From the NCBI GenBank assembly GCA_016928995.1, contig JAFGJS010000110.1, positions 1 through 64,000 on the forward strand: a DNA stretch of 64,000 bases, given 5' to 3'. The position numbers and the translations under genes were made by a program. The stretch is from Candidatus Sumerlaeota bacterium (GTDB taxonomy: Bacteria > Sumerlaeota > Sumerlaeia > JAFGJS01). The notes under the pieces were generated by a model that worked only from the letters and a program-made list of their open reading frames with translations, had not been told where the DNA came from and searched no databases. Below are positions 6,875 to 17,053 of this stretch, one piece after another. Position 1 is the first letter of the stretch, and every line of letters starts with the position of its first letter.

Positions 6875-9553
6875 TTACGCCTTCAATGGATTCGGCTTGT
6901 CTGGGTCGATGTTAAAATCTTGAATTGCTTTGGCCACGACTTTCGTGTCGATGACGCCATCCTTGGAGAGTTCATACAGCGCTGCGACCACAATGCTCTC
7001 CGCGTCCACTTCGAAGAATCGCCGCAAGGCCGGCCGGGTGTCGCTGCGGCCGAAGCCGTCCGTGCCCAGCACGGCGTAGCGCCCCGGAATCCAAGGGCTG
7101 ATCTGATCCGCCACGAGTTTCATATAATCCGACGCCGCGATGAACGGCCCTTCCACCTTCTCCAGCGTTTTTTCCAGATATGAGACTTTCGGATTTTTCG
7201 CCGGATTCAACCGGTTCCAGCGTTCGCATTCCTGCGCGTCGCGGCGCAGCTCGTTGTAGCTCGTCACGCTCCACAGGTCGCTGGCGACGCCGAAATCTTC
7301 GGCCAGGATTACCTGCGCGCGCATGGCCTGCTGCATGATCACCCCGCTGCCGAAGAGCTGCACCGTTGCTTTGGCCTTCGCCGGTTTTTTGCTGCGAAAT
7401 TTGTACAATCCCTTCAGGACGCCGTCCGCAATCTCTTTGCCCTTGGGCATTTCCGGGTGTTCGTGGTTTTCGTTGTAGAGCGTGATGTAGAAAATCAAAT
7501 CCTCGTTCTGATTGTACATCCGGTGCATGCCGTTTTGCACGATGACAGCGATCTCATAGGAAAACGCCGGATCATACGCCACGCAGTTCGGCATCGTGGA
7601 AGCCAGCAGAAGGCTATGGCCGTCTTCATGCTGCAGGCCCTCGCCGTTCAGCGTGGTCCGCCCGGCCGTTGCGCCCAGCAGAAATCCGCGCGTCCGCATG
7701 TCGCAGGCCGCCCAGATCAGATCGCCCACGCGCTGGAAGCCGAACATCGAGTAGAACGCGAAGAACGGGATCATCGGCGTGCCGTGCGTGGCGTATGAAG
7801 TTCCGGCGGCGATAAACGATGAGAGCGATCCGGCTTCGCTGATGCCTTCCTCGAGAACCTGACCGTTTTGCGATTCCTTGTACCACAGGATGTTCTCCTT
7901 ATCCACCGGCTCGTAAATCTGGCCGCAATAGGAATAGATGCCGCACTGGCGGAAGAGCGCCTCCATGCCGAAGGTGCGGGCCTCGTCGGAGACGATCGGC
8001 GTGAGCTGCTGCCCGATATCCTTGTCGCGCAGCAATTTCGAAAGGATGCGCACAAACGCCATCGTGGTGGACGCTTCGCGTTCGCCGCTGCCCGCCAGTG
8101 ATTCCGCGAAGATCTCGTGATCCATCGCGGGAATTTTGATCGGCTTGTATTCCGATTCGCGCGTTGGAACGTATCCGCCTAACGCCTCGCGCCGTTGGCG
8201 CAGGTATTTCATCTCCGCGCTGTCTTCGGGCAATTTGACGTACGGTGTGTGTTCCAGTTCCTCGTCCGGGACGGGCAGGCTGAAGCGGTTGCGGAATTGA
8301 CGCAGCGCCTCCAGGTTGAGTTTCTTTTGCTGATGACTGACGTTCGTTCCTTCCGCCGCTTCGCCGGCGCCGTAGCCTTTGACCGTATGCGCCAGGATCA
8401 CCGTGGGCTGGCCGGCATGCTCCACGGCTTCCTTGTACGCCGCGTAGACTTTTTCCGGATCGTGTCCGCCGCGACCAAGATTTTCCAACTCCTCGTCGGT
8501 CATGTGATCCACCATCGCCAGCAGTTCCGGCGACTGACTGAAGAAATGCTCGCGGATATACGCCCCGCCGGAAGAGGCGTACTTCTGCATTTGCCCGTCC
8601 ACCGCGTTGTTCAGCGCGCGCGCCAGATGACCTTCCGTATCCTGCGCCAGCAGCGGATCCCAATCGCTGCCCCACAGCGCCTTGATCACGTTCCAGCCTG
8701 CGCCGCGGAACACCGCCTCCAGTTCCTGCACGATTTTGCCGTTGCCATACACTGGCCCGTCAAGGCGTTGCAGGTTGCAATTGATTACGAAGGTCAGGTT
8801 GTCCAGTTTTTCGCGCGAGGCCATGCGGATGGCGCCGAGCGATTCCGGTTCGTCGCATTCGCCGTCGCCGATGAACGCCCAGACGCGCGATTGCGACGTG
8901 TCTTTCAAGCCGCGATGCAGCAGGTAGCGGTTGTAGCGCGCCTGATAGATTGCCGTGATCGGCCCCAGACCCATCGACACGGTGGGGAAGCGCCAGAAGT
9001 TCGGCATCAGCCACGGATGCGGATACGACGAGAGGCCGCCGCCCTCCTGTAATTCCTGGCGGAAGTTATCCAGTTGTTGTTCGGTCAGGCGGCCTTCAAC
9101 GAACGCGCGGGCGTACATGCCCGGCGAAGCGTGGCCCTGGAAATAAATCTGATCCTCTTTGCGGAAAAAGTGATTCATGCCGACTTCGTACAGCGTGGCG
9201 GACGAGGCGAACGATGAGATATGCCCGCCGATGCCGGGATTCTTCTTGTTCGCGCGCTGCACCATCGCCATGGCGTTCCATCGCACGAAACTTTTGATCC
9301 GCCGTTCAATTTCCCGGTTGCCCGGATACATCGGTTGCTGGCTGATGTGGATTGTATTCACGTACGGCGTATTGGCCGTGAAGGCGAAGTCCACGCCGCG
9401 TTCCAGCGCGTATTCCTGCAGCAGCGCCACCAGGTTGCGCGCGCGATGCGGACCGCCGCGGTGAATCACATCCTCCAGAGACTCCAGCCAATCGTGGATT
9501 TCCTCCGGATCCATATTATTCAACTGATCGCGAATTACAGCGTCAAATGTCAT
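6875..9553 (-). CDS. aceE: Pyruvate dehydrogenase E1, homodimeric type
   Basis: 892 residues, the usual length of the single-chain AceE. It has the thiamine diphosphate motif GDGECDEPESLGAIRMASRE with the later NCNLQRLDGPVYGNGKI, the N-terminal GHISSFASSATLYEVG, and FAFYSMFGFQRVGD and DGHSLLLAS in the second half, all typical of AceE and not of the alpha/beta type. It decarboxylates pyruvate and reductively acetylates the lipoyl groups of AceF. It is first in a minus-strand operon with the GxxExxY gene, aceF and the VOC gene. Start taken at ATG 9553; the C-terminus ends 45 bases before the GxxExxY gene. Confidence 0.96.
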   Translation of the reverse strand: MTFDAVIRDQLNNMDPEEIHDWLESLEDVIHRGGPHRARNLVALLQEYALERGVDFAFTANTPYVNTIHISQQPMYPGNREIERRIKSFVRWNAMAMVQRANKKNPGIGGHISSFASSATLYEVGMNHFFRKEDQIYFQGHASPGMYARAFVEGRLTEQQLDNFRQELQEGGGLSSYPHPWLMPNFWRFPTVSMGLGPITAIYQARYNRYLLHRGLKDTSQSRVWAFIGDGECDEPESLGAIRMASREKLDNLTFVINCNLQRLDGPVYGNGKIVQELEAVFRGAGWNVIKALWGSDWDPLLAQDTEGHLARALNNAVDGQMQKYASSGGAYIREHFFSQSPELLAMVDHMTDEELENLGRGGHDPEKVYAAYKEAVEHAGQPTVILAHTVKGYGAGEAAEGTNVSHQQKKLNLEALRQFRNRFSLPVPDEELEHTPYVKLPEDSAEMKYLRQRREALGGYVPTRESEYKPIKIPAMDHEIFAESLAGSGEREASTTMAFVRILSKLLRDKDIGQQLTPIVSDEARTFGMEALFRQCGIYSYCGQIYEPVDKENILWYKESQNGQVLEEGISEAGSLSSFIAAGTSYATHGTPMIPFFAFYSMFGFQRVGDLIWAACDMRTRGFLLGATAGRTTLNGEGLQHEDGHSLLLASTMPNCVAYDPAFSYEIAVIVQNGMHRMYNQNEDLIFYITLYNENHEHPEMPKGKEIADGVLKGLYKFRSKKPAKAKATVQLFGSGVIMQQAMRAQVILAEDFGVASDLWSVTSYNELRRDAQECERWNRLNPAKNPKVSYLEKTLEKVEGPFIAASDYMKLVADQISPWIPGRYAVLGTDGFGRSDTRPALRRFFEVDAESIVVAALYELSKDGVIDTKVVAKAIQDFNIDPDKPNPLKA

Positions 9554-9982
9554 GTGCTCGAATGATCCTGTGATTAAATTTTAGCTCTTACCCATCGATC
9601 CGGATGGTTGGAATTCAGTCACGGTTTATCGCATGTCCCGCCGTATTTCATCCAGACGAAGATCCTATACTGTATGCGCCGTGTTCAAATCTGTCAAGAT
9701 GGAAGGGCGGGATGCCTATTCCGGCCAAGAGCTCCTTAAAGTTTCTTTCTATTTCGATCGAAATCGCTTCGGAAGCGGTATCGTTATCGAATAAACAAGG
9801 CAACGACGATTGCGATTCCGATCCCGATCCCGAGCGATAGCGGAAGGATAGCGCCTCGAACGATCTTAGAAAGCTCATGCTATCCCGGCCGAATCCCGGC
9901 CGGATGCCATTGACAGACGTATTCAGATTGCTTAAATATAATCGGTCGAAATTGAAAATGGATTAAAGGGAAGAAGAACTCC
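9554..9982. other. Intergenic region between aceE and the AI-2E gene
   Basis: Divergent region of 429 bases expected to hold both promoters. Apart from the GAT repeat at 9804-9843 it has a cgcttcggaagcg small hairpin near 9765 and a doubled cccggccg motif near 9885-9900. A short open frame at 9604-9840 has no family resemblance, no convincing ribosome site and is shared with a frame on the other strand; I do not call it a gene. Confidence 0.5.
9804..9843. repeat. Second CGATCCCGAT-type intergenic repeat
   Basis: cgacgattgcgattccgat followed by cccgatcccgagcgatagcgg, the same degenerate GAT-hexamer pattern as at 3104-3139, including the closing cgatagcg. Two copies in separate intergenic regions suggest a dispersed family. 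Confidence 0.6.
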
Positions 9983-11071
9983 ATGTCGCAGCCAACGGCT
10001 CCCAAGCCAAGTTTAGTGGATCGCAAATCATCCGGACGGTCTTTCACGCGCGAGCAGTCGTGGCTGATCACCGCGTCATGCGTGGTGCTGGCGGCCGTGG
10101 CGCTGGCGTTCGGCCTGCATTACACGCGCCAGATCCTGATCCCGTTTGTGCTGGCGGCTTTCGCGGTCTCGCTCGTCGCGCCAGTGCACGATCAGCTCGT
10201 GCTTAAATTCAAGTGTCCGCGAATGATCGGCGTGGCCGTCGCTATGCTTGTTGTTCTTGTTTTTCTCACTGTGCTGACGTTGCTGATCGCCACTGCGGTG
10301 AACCAGATCGTCGAGCGGGTCGGCGCATATACGGATGATTTCACCGCGCTCGCTCGCAAGGGATTAGAGCGAGTCAATCAGATGGGATTCAAGGTGGATC
10401 AAGCCAGCATCCTGGAGGATTTACGCGGCTCGATCCCAGGCATGGTGCGCGACACCTTCGGCACGATGTTCAGCCTCGCTGGACGGGTTGTATTCGTGCT
10501 GGTCTTCACATTATTTCTGCTTATTGGACGGAATCCAAAAATCATCCGCAGCGGCATCTATGCCGAGGTGGATCGCAAGATCCGCAAATATATCGGCATC
10601 AAATTTATCGCTTCAGCCGTCACCGGCCTGTTGGTTTGGGCCGCATTGTCCGCCATCGGCCTCGAATTGGCTTTTGTTTTCGGCGTGCTTGCGTTTCTGC
10701 TGAACTTCATTCCCTCCGTCGGCTCGATCATCGCCGTGCTATTGCCGGTTCCGTTGGCCTTCGCCCAGTTCTCGACATGGCCGCCGATTATTCTTGTCAT
10801 TGTGATTCCCACGGCGATTCAGTTCACCATCGGCAACGTCCTTGAGCCGCAATTTCTCGGCGAGGGGCTTGACATTCATCCCGCCGTTGTTTTGTTGGCA
10901 TTGGCTATTTGGGGATTGCTCTGGGGAGTGGTCGGCGCGTTGCTCTCGGTGCCAATGACCGCGATCATCAAAATCATCCTGATGCAGACCAAGACGTTGC
11001 GTCCTATCGGCCTGGCGATGGAAGGAAAATTGCCCGGCTACAAGGATCGCAATGCATCCGGTTCCACCTGA
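9983..11071 (+). CDS. AI-2E family transporter / PerM-like permease
   Basis: 362 residues with an N-terminal pair of membrane helices (about 27-80), a central soluble part (about 110-160) and five or more C-terminal helices including FVFGVLAFLLNFIPSVGSII and LEPQFLGEGLDIHPAVVLLA, both signature segments of the AI-2E transporter family. The family name comes from TqsA; many members transport other solutes or act as Na/H antiporters, so the substrate is open. Start at ATG 9983 behind GGGAAGAAG. It is a single gene converging on the glycosyltransferase gene. Confidence 0.88.
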   Translation: MSQPTAPKPSLVDRKSSGRSFTREQSWLITASCVVLAAVALAFGLHYTRQILIPFVLAAFAVSLVAPVHDQLVLKFKCPRMIGVAVAMLVVLVFLTVLTLLIATAVNQIVERVGAYTDDFTALARKGLERVNQMGFKVDQASILEDLRGSIPGMVRDTFGTMFSLAGRVVFVLVFTLFLLIGRNPKIIRSGIYAEVDRKIRKYIGIKFIASAVTGLLVWAALSAIGLELAFVFGVLAFLLNFIPSVGSIIAVLLPVPLAFAQFSTWPPIILVIVIPTAIQFTIGNVLEPQFLGEGLDIHPAVVLLALAIWGLLWGVVGALLSVPMTAIIKIILMQTKTLRPIGLAMEGKLPGYKDRNASGST

Positions 11072-11082
11072 GCGCGAAAGTT

Positions 11083-12141
11083 TTATCGAGACTTCTTTTC
11101 GGGCCACGCGAAATCCGGCGGCTGGTCACGTCCCAGGAAGATCATACCGAGCGACTTGACGGCGACGAACAGATTGATCGCCGTCCAGCGCAAGCCCATG
11201 CGCCATGGAGCGAAATGCGTGAGCAGATAGGCCGCATGGCGCAGCGCCCCGGCATAAACGCCATTGGTGAACATAGGGTACATCAAGCCGCGGCGGTAAT
11301 TGAATTCGGCGTCAAGCAACGACGGATCATTGCCCGCCCGCAGGCGATAATCATCCAACGCCTTTGCGGCGTCCCATGATGCATAATCATCCGTTCCGCT
11401 TTCCTGGCGTTGCCGGTGAAAGCGCATGCATTGCTCGGCATGCAGCGCTTGTTCGATTTTGCGCGTGGCTGTGATGTGTGTGCGTGAAATTCGATATTGA
11501 TAGAGGATCTCCGGCAGAACAGTGAGCCGATGCCCTGCGCCGAATAACCGTAGAAACAAATCCACTTCCTCGCAGAAAATTTTTCCACGGTATCGCACAT
11601 TCAAGCGCCTGCGGAACATCGTCGAACCGTTGGTGATCCAATTGCGCTTTTCCTGCAATTCGGCGTAGAGCGCCTGTTCCTCCGTCACCAGGCGCGCCGG
11701 AGCGACCGGGGCGCCTTCCGCGTCGATCACGTACGCTCGCGCCCCGATCAAATCGAACTCCGGATGGCTGTCCAAAAACTCAACTTGTTGTTTCAGCCGT
11801 TCAGGGAAGGAAACATCGTCCGCGTCCTGGCGCGCGATGTATTCCCCCTGTGCGCGTTCCAGTCCGCGATTCGCCGCTTCGCCCTGGCCCGTGCGCCGAT
11901 CGTTGCGCAGCACGATCATGCGGCGGTCGTGCTCCGCGTATTCTGCCAGGATCGCAGGTGTTTCGTCCGTGGATGCGTCATCGATTACGATTAGCTCGAA
12001 GTCCGCGAAGGTTTGTCCCAGAATGGAATTCAGCGCGGACTGCAGATAGGGCGTCGCGTTGCGTGCGGCCATCACGACGCTCACTCGCGGTGTTTGGCTC
12101 ATCGGCATTGGATTTTCGATTCGGTTTGATTCATACGTCAT
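11083..12141 (-). CDS. Family 2 glycosyltransferase
   Basis: 352 residues. After a short leader, PRVSVVMAARNATPYLQSAL, LGQTFADFELIVIDDASTDET and ARQDADDVSFPERLKQQVEF show a GT-A fold family 2 transferase, with the DDAS nucleotide-binding segment and QDADD as the metal-binding DxD. The C-terminal third is a variable acceptor domain, and helices near the end (WRMGLRWTAINLFVAVKSL) may touch the membrane. Expected to add a sugar from a nucleotide donor to a surface glycan. Starts at 12141 or at the internal ATGs at 12105 or 12099 (before SQTPRVSV) are all possible; no clear ribosome site decides. Confidence 0.88.
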   Translation of the reverse strand: MTYESNRIENPMPMSQTPRVSVVMAARNATPYLQSALNSILGQTFADFELIVIDDASTDETPAILAEYAEHDRRMIVLRNDRRTGQGEAANRGLERAQGEYIARQDADDVSFPERLKQQVEFLDSHPEFDLIGARAYVIDAEGAPVAPARLVTEEQALYAELQEKRNWITNGSTMFRRRLNVRYRGKIFCEEVDLFLRLFGAGHRLTVLPEILYQYRISRTHITATRKIEQALHAEQCMRFHRQRQESGTDDYASWDAAKALDDYRLRAGNDPSLLDAEFNYRRGLMYPMFTNGVYAGALRHAAYLLTHFAPWRMGLRWTAINLFVAVKSLGMIFLGRDQPPDFAWPEKKSR

Positions 12142-12259
12142 GCCAATGCTTGCCTGCCTGATCGCGATTTGTCAAACGGAACGGCGCGCGTCTTGTACAG
12201 ATCGCATACCCTAAGGCGATCATAATGCGAATCCTGCATGGTTCGCTTCGCTATGAAAA

Positions 12260-12288
12260 AGCGCCGGGAGGATTTTCTCCCGGCGCTT
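12260..12288 (-). terminator. Rho-independent terminator of the arabinose operon
   Basis: AGCGCCGGGAG at 12260-12270 pairs perfectly with CTCCCGGCGCT at 12277-12287, with a six-base loop. On the minus strand the stem is followed by TTTTT. It lies 38 bases after the isomerase stop and ends the nine-gene minus-strand operon. Confidence 0.9.
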
Positions 12289-12325
12289 ATGCGTTGTTGA
12301 CTTGATTGAACAACTTTGGGTGTGA

Positions 12326-13753
<1,428 letters not shown>

Positions 13754-13816
13754 TTTTTTGCTCCATTCTATATATGTTGTTTCTTTCGTTAAATTTCGAA
13801 TGTATGATCTATTTTT

Positions 13817-14518
13817 TTAATTTTTTTGCCCGTAATACGCTCCCGGCCCATGTTTGCGCAGGAAGTGCTTGTCCAGGATGTGGCGCGGAAGCTCCGCTTT
13901 GGGATTCAACTGCCAGGTCATCAGCGCCATGCGCGCGCATTCCTCCAGCACGATTGCATTCTCCAGCGCCTTGGCCGGGGTGGCGCCCCAGGCGAATGGA
14001 GCATGTCCATTCTGCAGCACGGCGGGAACCTGGGCGGGATCGATGCCCAATTCCTCAAAGGCCTCGACAATCGCCACCCCCGTGTTGTGTTCATAGGCCT
14101 CGCGCACTTCGTCCTCGGTCAGGGCGCGGACGCAAGGCACGGTTCCAAAAAAATGATCGGCGTGCGTCGTGCCGAGACACGGCAGCTTCATGCCCGCCTG
14201 ACAGAAGGAGGTGGCGCAGGTGGAATGCGTGTGGACGATGCCATTGGATTCGGGAAATTTTTGCGCAAGGTATAGATGCGTCGGCGTATCGGAGGACGGC
14301 TTGAGCGTTCCTTCGAGGATCTCGCCGCTTGCCAGGCTCAGCACCACGATGTCGTCCGGCGCGAGCTGGTCGTAATCCACGCCGCTCGGTTTGATCGCCA
14401 GCACGCCCGCGTCGCGATCCACGCCGCTGGCGTTGCCCCATGTCAGCGTGACCAGGCCCGCTTTGACGATTTCCTTGTTGACTCGGCAGACTTCTCTTTT
14501 CAGCGCGTCATGCGCCAT
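13817..14518 (-). CDS. araD: L-ribulose-5-phosphate 4-epimerase
   Basis: 233 residues from ATG 14518, chosen because AAGGAG lies eight bases upstream; an in-frame ATG at 14533 overlaps that site. Class II aldolase/epimerase family: TWGNASGVDRDAGVLAIKPS binds phosphate, zinc ligands come from IVHTHSTCATSF (two histidines) and NGHAPFAWG (third), and the C-terminal HGPGAYYGQ carries the catalytic tyrosine, as in AraD. It converts L-ribulose 5-phosphate to D-xylulose 5-phosphate in the cytoplasm, the last arabinose-specific step. It lies 47 bases after the arabinofuranosidase gene. Confidence 0.93.
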   Translation of the reverse strand: MAHDALKREVCRVNKEIVKAGLVTLTWGNASGVDRDAGVLAIKPSGVDYDQLAPDDIVVLSLASGEILEGTLKPSSDTPTHLYLAQKFPESNGIVHTHSTCATSFCQAGMKLPCLGTTHADHFFGTVPCVRALTEDEVREAYEHNTGVAIVEAFEELGIDPAQVPAVLQNGHAPFAWGATPAKALENAIVLEECARMALMTWQLNPKAELPRHILDKHFLRKHGPGAYYGQKN

Positions 14519-14565
14519 GTTACGCTCCTTCATCGATATTATGCGCGGGATCTCCCTGCGCGTGA

Positions 14566-16956
14566 TTATTCTTCACGCTCGAAGCAATGGATCGTGGCGC
14601 TCAACGGCGGCAATGTCAACTTGCCGTTTTCCATGCTTGCCGGCTCTTGCATGATGCCGATTTTTTCCGGTTGACCCGGCTCGTTGTACGCCATGACATC
14701 CGGACCGGTCAAAATCCAACATGTGCCGCTGGATTTCAGATTGGCGCCTTGGATTTCCAACTGCAAATCAACCGAAGTGGAAAGCGGATTCACAGCCCCG
14801 ATCGTCAGCGTCTTGCCGTCGCCGGTCCAGGCCGCCATCACATCCAGTTGATCGGAGTCGTAGAGCGCTTCCACCGGGATTTCGCCGAAATACGCGCGAT
14901 ACATTTTCAGCGCGTTCCCCGTGGCGGCCAGGCAAGAATCGGTTTTCGTCGCTTTAATCGCGCCGATCACGTTCACCGTTTGCGCGTAGTTGGCCATGAA
15001 GATGACATCCGTGCTGCGGAAATACTCATGCAGGCCGGCCGCGATGCCCAGGGCGTCTTTCAGGAAATAGCGCGTGCCCAATTCGCCGAACACGTGCGGT
15101 CCGTACCAGTAGTTCCATTCATCCAGCGCAACCTTGATGTCTTTGCCTTGCAGTTCTTCGATTTGTTCTTGATACTGGCGGTGGGCGTTGGCGATGCGGC
15201 GGATTTGATCGGGCATCTGCCGTATATGCTGCGCCGTATCATTGTTTTCCTGACAATAGAAATGTTCGCTGATTAAATCCATCGTGTCCGTGCAGCGCCG
15301 CAGCATGCCGCGCGTCCAATGGCCCACGTTGCCGCAGCCGATGACGGTGATGTCCGGATCGGCCGATTTCATGCGTTCGACAAACAGGTTGTGTTTGACG
15401 GTGTAATGTTGCAGGTCCATGTGGCCGAGCTGCCAGGGACCATACATCTCATTGCCCACGCACCACCACTTGACGTCGAAGGGCTTTTTGTCGCCGTTCC
15501 CGGCGCGCAGCTGGCCCATGCGTGTGTCTGTGGAGCCGTTGCAATATTCGACTTCCTCCATCGCCGACCACGCGTCGCCAAAGCCGTTGTTCACGGCGAT
15601 CATTGGCTCGGTGCCGATCAACCGGCAGAGGCGAATATATTCATGCACTCCCACATCGTTGGTCTCGATGCCCGACCAGGCGGGATTGCGATACGACGGA
15701 CGCTTGTCCGGATCGCCGATGCCTTCGCGCCATTCATAGCCGCTGACGAAATTGCCGCCGGGCCAGCGATAAACCGGCGCGTCCAGTTCCTTCAGCAACG
15801 CGACGACATCCGGCCGGAAGCCGTCGATGTTGTCCGCAGGCATCAAGGAAACCGCCGCGATTTGAAACGAGCCTTTTCCCTGCCCTACGATCTGCAGGCG
15901 TCCATTCAGCGTTTGAGCGCCGGCTTTGAAACGCAGCGTGTGTGTTTTGAATTTGCTTTTGATGGATTTGATCGTCACAACGTCGCGGTCTTCGGGACCG
16001 TCGCCCCAAATCAGGCGGACTTCAATCGGATCAGCCTTCGTATCTCCGGCCAGCACGATGCGCCCGGTGTATTCTTTCCCTGGCAGCAGCGACAGTTCGA
16101 GCTGCTCGACGCCGCCTTCCTCTTCACCATTCAGGTTCACCTGCGGAATCGGCGTTTTCACCCAGTCATTCTCCGCTTGCATGACGATTCCGTCCGCAGG
16201 ACCGGCAATGCGCCAGGGAGAGCCGGTCAAACGCGGATAAGGCAGTTCCGAGCCGGGTTCGCGTTTATCTTCATTATAAGGCTTGTATTCCACGGTCACC
16301 GGATAGAGAAACTTCCGGTCTTCGAGCATTTCGGACCAGATGCCTCCGTAGATGCATCGCCCCATATGCTCGATAAACTGCCCGTAGATATACTTTGAAA
16401 TCGGATCATACTTTTTTTCAGCGTTAATCGTCACTTGAGTGTTCATCGTCGCACCTTCAATCAGTGTTAATTCTAAATCGTCGAATAAAACCGCGCCGGT
16501 CGCGGTTCCCCAACCGCCCAGCAGGCAGTTGATCTTGACCGATGACGCCGAAAGCGTCTCAAACTCCATCCGCACCTCGGTCCAGTCCTTGTCGCCGGTG
16601 AGCTCGGCCGTGCGCCCATCCCGGCCGTACAAGTTAATCAAGGCGCCCAGGCCGGTTTGCGCTTGCACGTCCTCTGTCTTGATCCATCCCGTCAGTCGAT
16701 AATGGGAAAGCGGATGGACCGGAATCGTGAAAACCCAGCCGGAGTCCACGGGCGTGTTCGCCGCGATGCGCAAACAACGGCCGCCTCCCCGTCCGTTTTC
16801 GCTCAATGAGAAATCCGCCTTGCCCCACCAGTTTTCCTTGGTCCACTGATCGTTGTTGGGATCGGAGGTCTCAAACGTGAACCGCGTCGACGTTTGACTC
16901 CATGCCAACATGGGCAGAATGAGCATTGCGATCAGCAAAGCATGGAATTTATGCAT
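14566..16956 (-). CDS. Secreted alpha-L-arabinofuranosidase, GH51
   Basis: 796 residues. A signal peptide (residues 1-20, MLILPMLAWS before Q21) is followed by a beta-sandwich module of about 145 residues like CBM4/9-type carbohydrate-binding domains, then the GH51 catalytic domain from about 172 (YIYGQFIEHMGRCIYGGIW). The acid/base Glu is in WWCVGNEMYGPW (E503) and the nucleophile in VALDEWNYWYG (E613), followed by the C-terminal beta domain. It releases terminal arabinofuranosyl units from arabinan or arabinoxylan outside the cytoplasm. Many GH51 enzymes are intracellular, so the signal peptide and added binding module matter. It sits between the kinase and araD in the operon, with a 97-base gap on the kinase side that holds a hairpin. 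Confidence 0.93.
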   Translation of the reverse strand: MHKFHALLIAMLILPMLAWSQTSTRFTFETSDPNNDQWTKENWWGKADFSLSENGRGGGRCLRIAANTPVDSGWVFTIPVHPLSHYRLTGWIKTEDVQAQTGLGALINLYGRDGRTAELTGDKDWTEVRMEFETLSASSVKINCLLGGWGTATGAVLFDDLELTLIEGATMNTQVTINAEKKYDPISKYIYGQFIEHMGRCIYGGIWSEMLEDRKFLYPVTVEYKPYNEDKREPGSELPYPRLTGSPWRIAGPADGIVMQAENDWVKTPIPQVNLNGEEEGGVEQLELSLLPGKEYTGRIVLAGDTKADPIEVRLIWGDGPEDRDVVTIKSIKSKFKTHTLRFKAGAQTLNGRLQIVGQGKGSFQIAAVSLMPADNIDGFRPDVVALLKELDAPVYRWPGGNFVSGYEWREGIGDPDKRPSYRNPAWSGIETNDVGVHEYIRLCRLIGTEPMIAVNNGFGDAWSAMEEVEYCNGSTDTRMGQLRAGNGDKKPFDVKWWCVGNEMYGPWQLGHMDLQHYTVKHNLFVERMKSADPDITVIGCGNVGHWTRGMLRRCTDTMDLISEHFYCQENNDTAQHIRQMPDQIRRIANAHRQYQEQIEELQGKDIKVALDEWNYWYGPHVFGELGTRYFLKDALGIAAGLHEYFRSTDVIFMANYAQTVNVIGAIKATKTDSCLAATGNALKMYRAYFGEIPVEALYDSDQLDVMAAWTGDGKTLTIGAVNPLSTSVDLQLEIQGANLKSSGTCWILTGPDVMAYNEPGQPEKIGIMQEPASMENGKLTLPPLSATIHCFEREE

Positions 16957-17024
16957 TGGCCCGCTCCTCGCAAAAGATATTTTTTACGATGGCCAGTCAA
17001 ATGGCATTTGCGACTCGCCCGCGG

Positions 17025-17051
17025 AGTCCGCGGTCGAAAAACACGCGGACT
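17025..17051 (-). other. Intercistronic hairpin in the arabinose operon
   Basis: AGTCCGCG at 17025-17032 pairs with CGCGGACT at 17044-17051, directly after the kinase coding region; a competing CCGCGGAGTCCGCGG stem lies beside it at 17019-17033. There is no T-run after it on the minus strand, so it looks more like an RNA stabiliser or partial attenuator than a full stop. Confidence 0.4.
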
Positions 17052-17053
17052 GA

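Noticed and set aside
9604-9840. Short plus-strand frame between aceE and the AI-2E gene
   Set aside because: It runs through the GAT repeat, has a shadow on the other strand and no ribosome site or homology that I recognise.
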